Assembly: GCA_041398745.1 (NCBI GenBank)
Contig: JAWKUB010000002.1
Coordinates: forward strand, 434,001-498,000
DNA length: 64,000 nucleotides
Direction: 5' to 3'
Origin: JACKHO01 sp041398745
Lineage (GTDB): Bacteria; Planctomycetota; Planctomycetia; Planctomycetales; Planctomycetaceae
Shown here: one piece after another, positions 8,776-17,106 of the stretch
Layout: every line of letters starts with the position of its first letter
Numbering within the stretch: position 1 is the stretch's first letter
Program-made: the position numbers and the translations under genes
The notes under the pieces: model-generated
Database searches by the model: none
What the model was told of the DNA's origin: nothing
The model's input: the letters and a program-made list of their open reading frames with translations, nothing else

Positions 8776-11106
8776 CTACGGGCCTCCGCCACCATATAAA
8801 GACGTCGCGCCACGTTTCGACTTCGACTTCGAAGACTTTCGCAGCACGTTGCGCTGACGGGGCCCGCCCATGCCTGGGTAACCCATCATCTCCGTGCCTT
8901 CGCCGCCACCATAGGGGTCGAACGATTCACCCGACTCACCGCCAAGCAAGCTGGCTTGCTCTTTAAGTTCCTTGATTTTGGCAAAGTGATCATTCTGACT
9001 TTTCAAATAGGTCTGGGCTGCCGTCTGCAATTTGCTGTTCGTGAAACCATCGAAAATCCGAACTCCCTCGGTGGTCATGACCAAAGCTTGTCCCTGCGTT
9101 AGCGCCTGGCCACGTGCCCCTTTGATAGCGGTCACTTTCGTGTCGGGGTCCGACGAGTGGAAATCGGGGTCGAGCGGGAGGTCATCCAGAATGCCAACCA
9201 GCATGTCTTCGGAATGAAACTCATACTCTTCCCGTTCATAGAACTGCTCAGCGGGCTTGATGACTTCCGTGGTCACTTTGTCGCCTACTTTCTGGCCAAG
9301 CCGCAGTTCAAGTTTGCTGTTCATGGTCGTTCCGAATGAATGGTCGTACTGGTACACATCCCAGAACGCCGTCGGGAACAGGCTGCTATATCGATTGAAT
9401 GTTGGCGACTTCACGTTCGCGAGGAAGTACTGCACGTCAGGCTTGACCGTGACGGGTGTTGTCAAGTTGCTCCAGTCCGTTTCACGAGTTTGTCCTTGTA
9501 CGACAGCAGCTTCTCCTCCAGCCTCAGCAATACGGCGACCGAAATTGGGGTTAGGAATGACAAACCGCACTCGATAGCGGTAGGTCTTGCCAGGTGTGAC
9601 CGAAAAATCGAGGTACCGGAAGAGCAGCAGTTCCCCTTCAGCCTTGGCTCGCTCCTTGATCCAGTCGCTGAGACGTTCCCGTCGTTCTTTGTCATCTTTT
9701 TCGACCAGTTGGTCCAACAGCTCGTTGAGGCGCTGTGGTTCCTGGTTACTTGCCGCCGCACCACGCTGTGCCCGGCCTGGACGGAATCCACTACTCCCTG
9801 AACCTGGGCCCATCATGCCAGGACCCTGCATACCGTAGCTCGATGACATGGCATAACTGGAATCATACATGGATTCCATTCCCATGAGGCCCGACGTCAC
9901 TTCACTCGCGCCGAACTGGTGACCTGAGAATCCTCCGCGCTGCACAGATGTCTTTTTAACAGCTTTTCTTTGCTTCAAAGCTTCCTGAATCATGAGTTGA
10001 TTCAGTTCCAGTTCCAATTCGATTTGCTCTGGTTTCAGCTCAAACTTGGCGATTGCCGGGTGAGTGGCCTGCGTTTTCCAAGCTCCAGAAACACGCATTG
10101 GCAGCGGCATTGTGATGACTGGATCGGTAATGACACTGCTCACGGTCTCTGCATCGAAACCAACCGTCTCAGTCAAGATGTCCTCTGCCACCTGAATATC
10201 GACCTTTTCCCAATCGGACCACTGGTCGTTGCCAGGGAGTGCGACCTGACGTTGCAGTTCGAAATCAATGATGTAGAAGTATTTGGCTGCTTCGTGATAC
10301 GAAACATTCATGGCTTCGGCAAACTTACTTATTTGATCACGCACTCGGAAAACAGCGCGTACCGAAACGAACGGATAACCTTTGGCGTCTTTCTTCTGGA
10401 CGGTCATACCAGGGCCGCCCATGCCTGCGTAGTCCTCGCCGCTCAGGTATCCAGTTTCCTCGCTCAGGTAACCGGCTTCGCCACCTGGATATTCCCCAGA
10501 ACTTTCATTCAATCCCGGATAAGAACTGCCATAGGCGTCGGGTGCAAAATAGTCACTCCCTTCTTCCATTCCCGGGTAACCGGCGGCTCCCAATGGACTG
10601 TTCGGGCGTTCACGGAACTCGTCTGGAATGTTTGGGTCGTCCACTTCCATTGGCTCCTCAGCCATTGCCAACGCCGTTTCGTCCGCTGATTCTTCGTCAG
10701 TCGGTGCAATTTCGATAAGCACACGCTCCGACGTTGCAATAAGTTGCTCGGGAGCGTTTTTCCCAATTTCTGTCAGCGGCTTCTTAGGGGCGAGCCCATC
10801 GGCGAAGATTTGGGTACTGGCCTCATAGTCGCCAGCGTTAATGGAAGCGAACAATTCGCTACGGACGGCAGCGGCGGGCCGGTTGAGGTCGGTCAATTCG
10901 TAGGCGGCCTTTTCCTCTTCGGGCCAAACTGCCTGCTGAATGTTGGTTTTACACTGAGAAACTTTTACAAGGATTTCGTGCGGCGTGCCTTTGTAGGCAC
11001 TCCAGTCTGTGGAAACGAGTCCCCACAGAACAAACAGCATAATGATTCCGAATACCACCTTCTCGGTGTGATTCACTGCGGCTTGTTTGAAATTGAACTT
11101 GGCCAT
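8776..11106 (-). CDS. Large single-pass membrane protein of the PilM-PilN cluster
   Basis: I do not recognise a named family in this 776-residue protein. It has a short cytoplasmic N-terminus, one membrane segment (about 17-34, VVFGIIMLFVLWGLVS) and a large extracytoplasmic part. That part includes a low-complexity Tyr/Pro/Gly/Glu-rich linker (about 190-260, with repeats such as GYPG, SYPG and EYPG), an alpha/beta region and a beta-rich region (about 545-680, KTYRYRVRFVIPNPNFGR). The tail is basic and glycine-rich. GAGG sits five bases before ATG 11106; an upstream in-frame start at 11178 lacks such a site. As third gene of the PilM-PilN cluster it may be part of a type IV pilus or type II-like envelope machine, which is inference from position. 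Confidence 0.7.
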   Translation of the reverse strand: MAKFNFKQAAVNHTEKVVFGIIMLFVLWGLVSTDWSAYKGTPHEILVKVSQCKTNIQQAVWPEEEKAAYELTDLNRPAAAVRSELFASINAGDYEASTQIFADGLAPKKPLTEIGKNAPEQLIATSERVLIEIAPTDEESADETALAMAEEPMEVDDPNIPDEFRERPNSPLGAAGYPGMEEGSDYFAPDAYGSSYPGLNESSGEYPGGEAGYLSEETGYLSGEDYAGMGGPGMTVQKKDAKGYPFVSVRAVFRVRDQISKFAEAMNVSYHEAAKYFYIIDFELQRQVALPGNDQWSDWEKVDIQVAEDILTETVGFDAETVSSVITDPVITMPLPMRVSGAWKTQATHPAIAKFELKPEQIELELELNQLMIQEALKQRKAVKKTSVQRGGFSGHQFGASEVTSGLMGMESMYDSSYAMSSSYGMQGPGMMGPGSGSSGFRPGRAQRGAAASNQEPQRLNELLDQLVEKDDKERRERLSDWIKERAKAEGELLLFRYLDFSVTPGKTYRYRVRFVIPNPNFGRRIAEAGGEAAVVQGQTRETDWSNLTTPVTVKPDVQYFLANVKSPTFNRYSSLFPTAFWDVYQYDHSFGTTMNSKLELRLGQKVGDKVTTEVIKPAEQFYEREEYEFHSEDMLVGILDDLPLDPDFHSSDPDTKVTAIKGARGQALTQGQALVMTTEGVRIFDGFTNSKLQTAAQTYLKSQNDHFAKIKELKEQASLLGGESGESFDPYGGGEGTEMMGYPGMGGPRQRNVLRKSSKSKSKRGATSLYGGGGP

Positions 11107-11188
11107 GGCAACCTCGCGGACTGTTACGTCGAGGACTGATGAGGATGTGTTTTCAAAAAAGGCGGAAACCGCCTGCAATTATTGATGA

Positions 11189-12883
11189 TCAGGAACCGGT
11201 TGCAGTTCCCGAATTCTCTGTTTCCGTGGTCGTTTCTTCTGGTGCCCCTGCTGGATCATCAGCTCCGGGTGGCGTCGCAGGATCCGCTGGGCTAACTGGC
11301 GCGGCAGGATCTATGACGCTCTCGGGAGTTGCGTTTTCAGCTGCTGGCTCGATTGGGTTACCTTCTGCATCTATCGCGCCTTCCGGTAAGACGGGCAGTG
11401 CCTCGTCGACAGCGGCGCCAGATTCACCAGCGACCTCTGCCGCTTCAATTTGAGGCTGCTTATAGATTGTTATGATGCCACAAATGTGAACTGTAACCAG
11501 GTCGGGATGGTTCATCGATGCCCGTGCAAAAGGCGGCAGGTTGCTCTGGTACTTCGCTTTCAGATTTGCGGAGAACTTGTTGGCCTGAGTCGCACCGCCA
11601 AAACCGCTCATCGCAAATCCGTCTCCTTCCAATCCACCGGGGATTGCGCCGTATTCAGGAGATCCAGAGGTCTCAAATGAGGGATCTGCGATGCCGGAGA
11701 ATTCTGTCGGTCCGGGGCCATAGTCAGCTGGACCATATCCACTCGATGCACCCGGAAGTTCCTTTTGGGCGTAAGGATTTGGCCCTACGTGGAATCGCAC
11801 AATTTTTACAGGCCAAGGTGAATTGGCCAATTCAACGATGAAGTCTGGTAGTTTCTTCTCCATCATGACAACGGAGAGATAGAAGCCGCGCTCCAGATAA
11901 GGAGCAGTCTCCGACTCCGCAATATAACGTAGCTTGGGTGCGTTCGAGACTCCGAATCCACTTCCCCCGTATGCCGACGAGGAGGACGAGGAACTGGTCG
12001 CCGCTGCGGCGCTTGCTCTTCCAAATTCTTCGGCAGGACTAAAAGACACATCAACCGTTGCCTCACTACCGCCCATACCACCAAGGCCGCTCAGTCCAGA
12101 AACGTCGGGTCCGCCGAAGCCCAATTCGGAGGGACCTTCGCCAGTCGATTCATAACTTTCGTAGGAAGGGGCAGACATCATGTTGCCTGCACCTCCCGCA
12201 GCGCTTCCTAATACTGGAGTGCCATCGCCTCCAACCAGTTCGATTTTGTCAATTCGGCGAATAACCGCTTCGGTAATTGAGTCTTTACCTTCGTTCTGCC
12301 TGCGTATGGCATCAAAAATCAGCTGTGTCAGCCATACATCAATTTGGGCGTTCCACATGTCCTCTGAAGTAGGAGCAGTTTGCGGTGGCCCCAGATAGAT
12401 TTCTGGAATCCAACCGCTCAGCCAGACTTTCTGTGGTTGGTCTCCAATGGTTTCTTGTTCTGATTGAGCCTTGACAGGCTCTACGGAGTCAATGAGTTTT
12501 TCCAAAACTCGCACATACTCCGAGGACTTGTAACGTCGACGAGGCTCGGGGTCGATGTCACCCAGGAAGGTCTTCGGAACACGCGGGGCAATGAGGGCTG
12601 GCCATATCATGCGGGGCTGCTGGTTTTCCCACAGCTTCACAACTTCCGCGTCGATTTCAGCCTCCAACGTGTCATTGATGTCTGCTAGTTTTTTCGAATA
12701 GTCAGCGCTAATGTCATTGCCACCTGGGACGCTACTCTTCACCTTTTCCAAGGCGATCTCGCGACTTGCCGTTTCTTCTTTGATGGCTCCGTTCGCTGAA
12801 AAGTAGCCGTACATTGCCATCGGCAGTACCAGCACGGCCAGAATCCAGAATTTTTGATTGAGGATGGGTTTCAACTTATCCAT
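11189..12883 (-). CDS. Single-pass membrane protein of the PilM-PilN cluster, possibly PilO-like
   Basis: The 564-residue product has an N-terminal membrane segment (about 13-31, FWILAVLVLPMAMYGYFS), a coiled-coil-like region (about 33-85), an alpha/beta region and two Gly/Ser/Pro/Tyr-rich linkers (about 240-320 and 375-430). It ends in an Ala/Pro/Glu/Thr-rich tail. The layout of cytoplasmic stub, one membrane pass, coiled coil and folded domain is that of PilO or GspM, and its place after a PilM-PilN fusion supports such a role; sequence similarity alone does not prove it. GGAGAG precedes ATG 12883 at five-base spacing, and a GTG two codons upstream is less well placed. It lies 71 bases after pilM and 82 before the next gene. 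Confidence 0.65.
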   Translation of the reverse strand: MDKLKPILNQKFWILAVLVLPMAMYGYFSANGAIKEETASREIALEKVKSSVPGGNDISADYSKKLADINDTLEAEIDAEVVKLWENQQPRMIWPALIAPRVPKTFLGDIDPEPRRRYKSSEYVRVLEKLIDSVEPVKAQSEQETIGDQPQKVWLSGWIPEIYLGPPQTAPTSEDMWNAQIDVWLTQLIFDAIRRQNEGKDSITEAVIRRIDKIELVGGDGTPVLGSAAGGAGNMMSAPSYESYESTGEGPSELGFGGPDVSGLSGLGGMGGSEATVDVSFSPAEEFGRASAAAATSSSSSSSAYGGSGFGVSNAPKLRYIAESETAPYLERGFYLSVVMMEKKLPDFIVELANSPWPVKIVRFHVGPNPYAQKELPGASSGYGPADYGPGPTEFSGIADPSFETSGSPEYGAIPGGLEGDGFAMSGFGGATQANKFSANLKAKYQSNLPPFARASMNHPDLVTVHICGIITIYKQPQIEAAEVAGESGAAVDEALPVLPEGAIDAEGNPIEPAAENATPESVIDPAAPVSPADPATPPGADDPAGAPEETTTETENSGTATGS

Positions 12884-12954
12884 GGTCACTCTCCGTCAGG
12901 GGAGGTTGATTTTCAAAAAACTTCACGAACAGAAGCAATTGCGAACGTTGACTC

Positions 12955-15135
12955 TTAAGGGGCCGCCGCAGGTGCGGCTGATTCGGTGGCTGCGGAGTCC
13001 ACTGGTGCCGCTGTGTCTCCCGCGGCAGGATCTTCGACGACAATTGCTTCCCGTTCTTCTGGTGGAATGTACTGCAACACGAACTGAATCTTGAATGCCG
13101 TTCCTTCGTAAACCTTGACTCCTTCACCGGTCGCCATTCCAGGTCCACCTGGCCCCATTGGTCCAGTTGCTCCAGGATAGTTACCACCCGGGTAACCGGA
13201 CCCACCTTCGCTGAACTCTTCGCCACCCGGGTACGCACCAGAGCCTGGGGAGAGCGCTCCTGGTCCCATTGGACCACCTGAGGCACCTTGACCTAGGACT
13301 CGAGTAGGGGCCGTAATGTTCTTTGCAGCGGGACCAACTCTCAGTGGCGGCGCATTTTCCTGCTTAACGATGACGGCGTGATGCAGCCCCATTCGGCGCA
13401 AGTCACGTACAGGAAACGTCGGCTGTTGAATCTGCTGTTGTTGCAGATTCTTTAGAAATGTGTTCTTCACAAAAATGACGCCGGCGTTGAATGGTTCGTC
13501 GGGATTGTCGTAGTAATGTTTTCCGCTCACCGTAAACACGTATCCGGGACCGGTTGGCGGAGTCGCACGCTCATCTTCCGAAAAGTATTCCTGCTGGCCT
13601 TCAGGGATTTTGTCGTACCACGTTTTCACGTCAGCGAGTCGTTCGGAAGAAAACTCAGTGATGGTAATAAGCGGCTTGAGGTTGATTTCTTCGGGGAGTT
13701 CCTGACCCTCCGGCATACGTGGCAGGCAGTCAGCCACGGCTGAATAAACCTCCAACCAGTGAACGTCACGTCGATCGGAAATCAGATTCTTCAGCTTTTC
13801 CTCTGCGGTACCGTGTCGCGAAACCTGGGCATCGTAGTCGGCTTTCAGCTTCGTGTACTCACCATTGACAGTTCCTGCCTGCTGCTCGGCATCGGCGAAT
13901 TCCGGTGTGTGGACCACGCCGTTTGTGTATGCGTTGCCGACAGTCGACAGCATGTAACCGGCCAGCAGACTGGCGGCAGCAGCAACGGCCCACGGCTTTT
14001 TCCGCTTTATGATACGTGCCGTTGAAATCTCAGGCGGCAACAGAGTGGTCTTAATGCGGCTCAGTTTCAACGCCTGGAGCGACAGGCCGTACGGGACTGC
14101 GAAACTTAGGATGTTGTCCGAGAATAGCGGTGCATTGACCACGGAATCTCCGGCGAGCGACCGGAAGGAATCTGGGCGATCGACTTCATACTGCAGATTC
14201 TGTTGCAGGAACTTCTGCAAACCAGCGAGTTTGAACCCATTCCCCAGGCCCACAACTTTGGCGATGCGAGCGGACCGCTTCACGCTGGAGAAGTAGCCGA
14301 CTGACCTTTGAATTTCTGAGACATAGTCATTAAAGACTGGTCGCAATGCCTGGAACACGGCACGGGGATCGGGTGATTTCGTGGCATTACACTTCAGGTG
14401 TTCCGCCTTCGCGAAACTGAGTTTCATTTCCTTTGTCAAAGCGCGGGTGAAGTGGTTTCCGCCAATCGGAACATTACGAATCCACACGCTATAGCCGTTG
14501 GTGACAATGAGTGTGGTGTTGTCGCACCCCATGTCGAGGATGATGTAGTAGTCGTCGCCCGCCTCGCCTTGCGTGTCACGCCGAATGCCAAGTTCGTCAA
14601 ACGACAGCATGTTGTACAGTGCCAACGGAGCAACCTGAATGAGCTCCACTTCAACCTTGGCGTCGTTGTACGGCCGCATTTGTTGAGCGATTTGGTCTTT
14701 CTTCATCGCGAAAAGACCAACTTCCGCGTCGAGCAGGAAGCCGCTTTGCTCGGCACCAGCCCCAAGCGGCTGGTAATCCCAAATGACGTCATCGAGGTCG
14801 AACGGGATTTGCTGTTTCGCTTCGTACTTCACAATTTCGTGAAGCTTGCCGACTTCCACTGGTGGAAGCTGAATAAATCGGGCCAACGCCGACTGACCGG
14901 GAACACTAATCCCAATCAGGTCACCCTTCAGGCTGTTTCGCCCCAGAAAGGTTTCCATGGCCTGAGGTACGATTTCCTCCGGAATGGCGTCGGGCTGACT
15001 GAGAATTTTGGGGAACGGGACATAGTCGAATGCTTCCGCAACGACCTGCCCAGCAGATTCGATGTAGCGAACCTTAATGGCCTTCAACGCAGATTGACCA
15101 ATGTCAATCCCCCACGCTGCTCGTGTTTCTGCCAT
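12955..15135 (-). CDS. pilM: PilM-PilN fusion, type IV pilus assembly ATPase-fold protein
   Basis: Residues 1-355 form an actin-like PilM domain. The phosphate-1 loop (WGIDIGQSALKAIKV, 8-22), the PilM signature EAKQQIPFDLDDVIWDY (105-121) and the phosphate-2 loop ILDMGCDNTTLIV (199-211) are all present. PilM is normally about 350 residues and cytoplasmic, docking on the N-terminal tail of PilN. Here the chain continues with TLLPPEIS (364-371), which resembles the PilN tail motif, then a membrane segment (382-400), a coiled coil (about 411-455), a PilN-like domain and a Gly/Tyr/Pro-rich linker. I read it as a natural PilM-PilN fusion. ATG 15135 is chosen; TTG two codons upstream is an alternative. 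Confidence 0.85.
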   Translation of the reverse strand: MAETRAAWGIDIGQSALKAIKVRYIESAGQVVAEAFDYVPFPKILSQPDAIPEEIVPQAMETFLGRNSLKGDLIGISVPGQSALARFIQLPPVEVGKLHEIVKYEAKQQIPFDLDDVIWDYQPLGAGAEQSGFLLDAEVGLFAMKKDQIAQQMRPYNDAKVEVELIQVAPLALYNMLSFDELGIRRDTQGEAGDDYYIILDMGCDNTTLIVTNGYSVWIRNVPIGGNHFTRALTKEMKLSFAKAEHLKCNATKSPDPRAVFQALRPVFNDYVSEIQRSVGYFSSVKRSARIAKVVGLGNGFKLAGLQKFLQQNLQYEVDRPDSFRSLAGDSVVNAPLFSDNILSFAVPYGLSLQALKLSRIKTTLLPPEISTARIIKRKKPWAVAAAASLLAGYMLSTVGNAYTNGVVHTPEFADAEQQAGTVNGEYTKLKADYDAQVSRHGTAEEKLKNLISDRRDVHWLEVYSAVADCLPRMPEGQELPEEINLKPLITITEFSSERLADVKTWYDKIPEGQQEYFSEDERATPPTGPGYVFTVSGKHYYDNPDEPFNAGVIFVKNTFLKNLQQQQIQQPTFPVRDLRRMGLHHAVIVKQENAPPLRVGPAAKNITAPTRVLGQGASGGPMGPGALSPGSGAYPGGEEFSEGGSGYPGGNYPGATGPMGPGGPGMATGEGVKVYEGTAFKIQFVLQYIPPEEREAIVVEDPAAGDTAAPVDSAATESAAPAAAP

Positions 15136-15526
15136 GTTCAATTACCTTCGATGTGACTGATATTCTCGAATGACAACCAGTTCCAACCTCTGGGAGGAAC
15201 TCCCGCTAGAATGAGGGAAACTGGTGAAAACCATTCAAACGTCCTGAAGTGCCGAAGTGTCCGAAGTTTACGCCGAAAACCGGATCAACGCAAAGGAGAA
15301 ACGGTACATACCCTCTCCTTCGTGGGAGGTACAACCCGTCGTTCCGTAACACTCGGCACACCAAAGCAGGAGCAATGAGTCGTTCATTGGGTCTGACGAG
15401 GGTCGATTCCAGAAAGTTCCCAAAGAGTTACCGAAATGTTTGCAACCCGAAGCACTCGCAAGTTGACGCGAGGACGTAAAGCCGTTGCAATCCTCCCTTT
15501 TCGTACGCCAGACACCCAATTGCACC
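15136..15526. other. Divergent intergenic region upstream of pilM
   Basis: About 390 bases separate pilM from the methyltransferase gene, and both genes must have their promoters here. A short imperfect palindrome (AGTTCC...GGAACT) lies near 15179-15201. I see no gene and no promoter I would assert. Confidence 0.4.
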
Positions 15527-16312
15527 ATGACCGAAATCATCCACGGCGACCTGTACGACTTCCCCAAGTACTACGATTTGCTTTTCGGCTCCGACTGGAA
15601 AGCAGAGTACGACTTCCTGCTCGCCTGCTTCGAACGCTACGCCAAATGCAAGGTCAAGCGAGTTTTTGAACCGGCCTGCGGTACCGGACGTTTGCTCATT
15701 AAACTGGCTCAGAAGGCGGGACTCGAAGTTTCCGGCAACGATTTGAACGAAAAAGCAGTCGCTTTTTGCAACGCACGTTTCCAGAAGGCGAAGCTTGCGG
15801 ACCGGGTCGAAGTGGGAGATATGTCGAACTTCACGGTCAAAAAGAAGTTTCACGCGTCTTTTAATACGATCAATTCTTTCCGCCATTTGTCGACAGAGCG
15901 TCAAGCGGTCGGTCACCTGAAGTGTATGGCGGAGGGACTGACCAAGGGCGGCCTCTACATCCTGGGAATTCACCTCACGCCAACCGTGGGTGATCGCATG
16001 GAGTCAGAATCCTGGGTGGCCCGTCGTGGTAATTTGCAGGTGAACTCCGTGATGTGGTCCAAAGAGTTGGATCTGAAGAAGCGGAATGAGCATTTGGGAC
16101 TGACCATCGACGTCTACACGCCCACGAGCCATGTGCAACTGCATGACACCATGGACTACCGGACGTACACGGCAAAGCAAATGAAAAGCCTGCTGGCCAA
16201 AGTACCGGAATTTGAAGTCGTCGCGTTGCATGACTTCCGCTACGAAATGGACGACATCATCGAAATCGAACCCAACACGGAAGACGTCGTGTTTGTGCTG
16301 CGAAAGCGGTAG
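15527..16312 (+). CDS. Class I SAM-dependent methyltransferase
   Basis: This 261-residue protein carries the S-adenosylmethionine-binding motif I (RVFEPACGTGRLLIKLAQ) followed by the acidic motif II turn (VSGNDLNEKAV). Further motifs include RVEVGDMSNF and a central FNTINSFRHL. The fold is the canonical Rossmann methyltransferase; the substrate is unknown. The N-terminal segment (HGDLYDFPKYYDLLFGSDW) resembles small-molecule methyltransferases that begin with a Y-D motif. I start at ATG 15527 (MTEIIHGD); the frame is open 14 codons further upstream without a supporting site. It converges with the ABC ATPase gene, with 14 bases between their stop codons. Confidence 0.85.
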   Translation: MTEIIHGDLYDFPKYYDLLFGSDWKAEYDFLLACFERYAKCKVKRVFEPACGTGRLLIKLAQKAGLEVSGNDLNEKAVAFCNARFQKAKLADRVEVGDMSNFTVKKKFHASFNTINSFRHLSTERQAVGHLKCMAEGLTKGGLYILGIHLTPTVGDRMESESWVARRGNLQVNSVMWSKELDLKKRNEHLGLTIDVYTPTSHVQLHDTMDYRTYTAKQMKSLLAKVPEFEVVALHDFRYEMDDIIEIEPNTEDVVFVLRKR

Positions 16313-16326
16313 GAGACGGTCAGACG

Positions 16327-17067
16327 TCACCATTCGAGTTCGGCCGGGGCGACCTTCGTGTCGTTTGTCTGGACGTCAACAATTTGGCCGTCTCGCAACG
16401 AAATGACGCGGTCCGCCATTTTTGCGATGGTGACGTTGTGCGTAATGACCACGGTCGTCGTCCCGAGTTCCCGGTTGATCCGTTCAATGGCTTCGAGCAC
16501 GAGAATTCCTGTGCGCACATCGAGGGCGCCAGTTGGTTCATCACACAACAGCACTTCGGGACGCTTCGCCACTGCTCGGGCGATGGCCACTCGTTGTTGC
16601 TCGCCTCCGGAAAGTTGTGAGGGGAAGTGCGAGACGCGTTCTTTCAGGCCCACGAGCGCTAACGCTTCGTTAGGCGGCATGGGATCGCGTGAGATGTCGG
16701 TCACCAGGGCGACATTCTCACTCGCCGTCAGCGACGGAATGAGATTGTAGAACTGAAACACAAAGCCGACATGATTTCGTCGGTACCGCGTCAGCACGGT
16801 ATCACCACCAGCGGTGATTTCCTCATCGTGGTAATGCACGGTCCCCGCCGTAGGGGTATCCAGTCCCCCCAGAATATTCAGCAACGTCGACTTTCCGCTA
16901 CCGGACGGGCCGAGCAAAACGACAAATTCGCCCGCATAAAGTTCCAGGTCCACGCCGCGCAAGGCGCGCACTTCGACTTCGCCGGTCCGGTACACCTTCT
17001 CAATGCCACGTGCGGAAAACACCACACTTGGCTGTTCGTTGGCGACGCTGGGCTTGGCGTTGTCCAT
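16327..17067 (-). CDS. ABC transporter ATP-binding protein (LolD/MacB-like)
   Basis: This 246-residue ATPase has Walker A (GPSGSGKST, 53-61), the Q-loop (VGFVFQFYNLIP), the signature LSGGEQQRVAIARA, Walker B with LLCDEPTGALD and the H-loop (VVITHN). Its closest family type is LolD/MacB/FtsE, which drives lipoprotein release or substrate extrusion from the inner membrane with a FtsX-like permease. No permease is adjacent; the next gene upstream on the same strand is proS, ending about 40 bases away. The permease is therefore encoded elsewhere. Confidence 0.92.
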   Translation of the reverse strand: MDNAKPSVANEQPSVVFSARGIEKVYRTGEVEVRALRGVDLELYAGEFVVLLGPSGSGKSTLLNILGGLDTPTAGTVHYHDEEITAGGDTVLTRYRRNHVGFVFQFYNLIPSLTASENVALVTDISRDPMPPNEALALVGLKERVSHFPSQLSGGEQQRVAIARAVAKRPEVLLCDEPTGALDVRTGILVLEAIERINRELGTTTVVITHNVTIAKMADRVISLRDGQIVDVQTNDTKVAPAELEW

Positions 17068-17106
17068 TGAATTGGTTCGGCTTCGGCAAGACCGCCCTCT
17101 GCGGCT

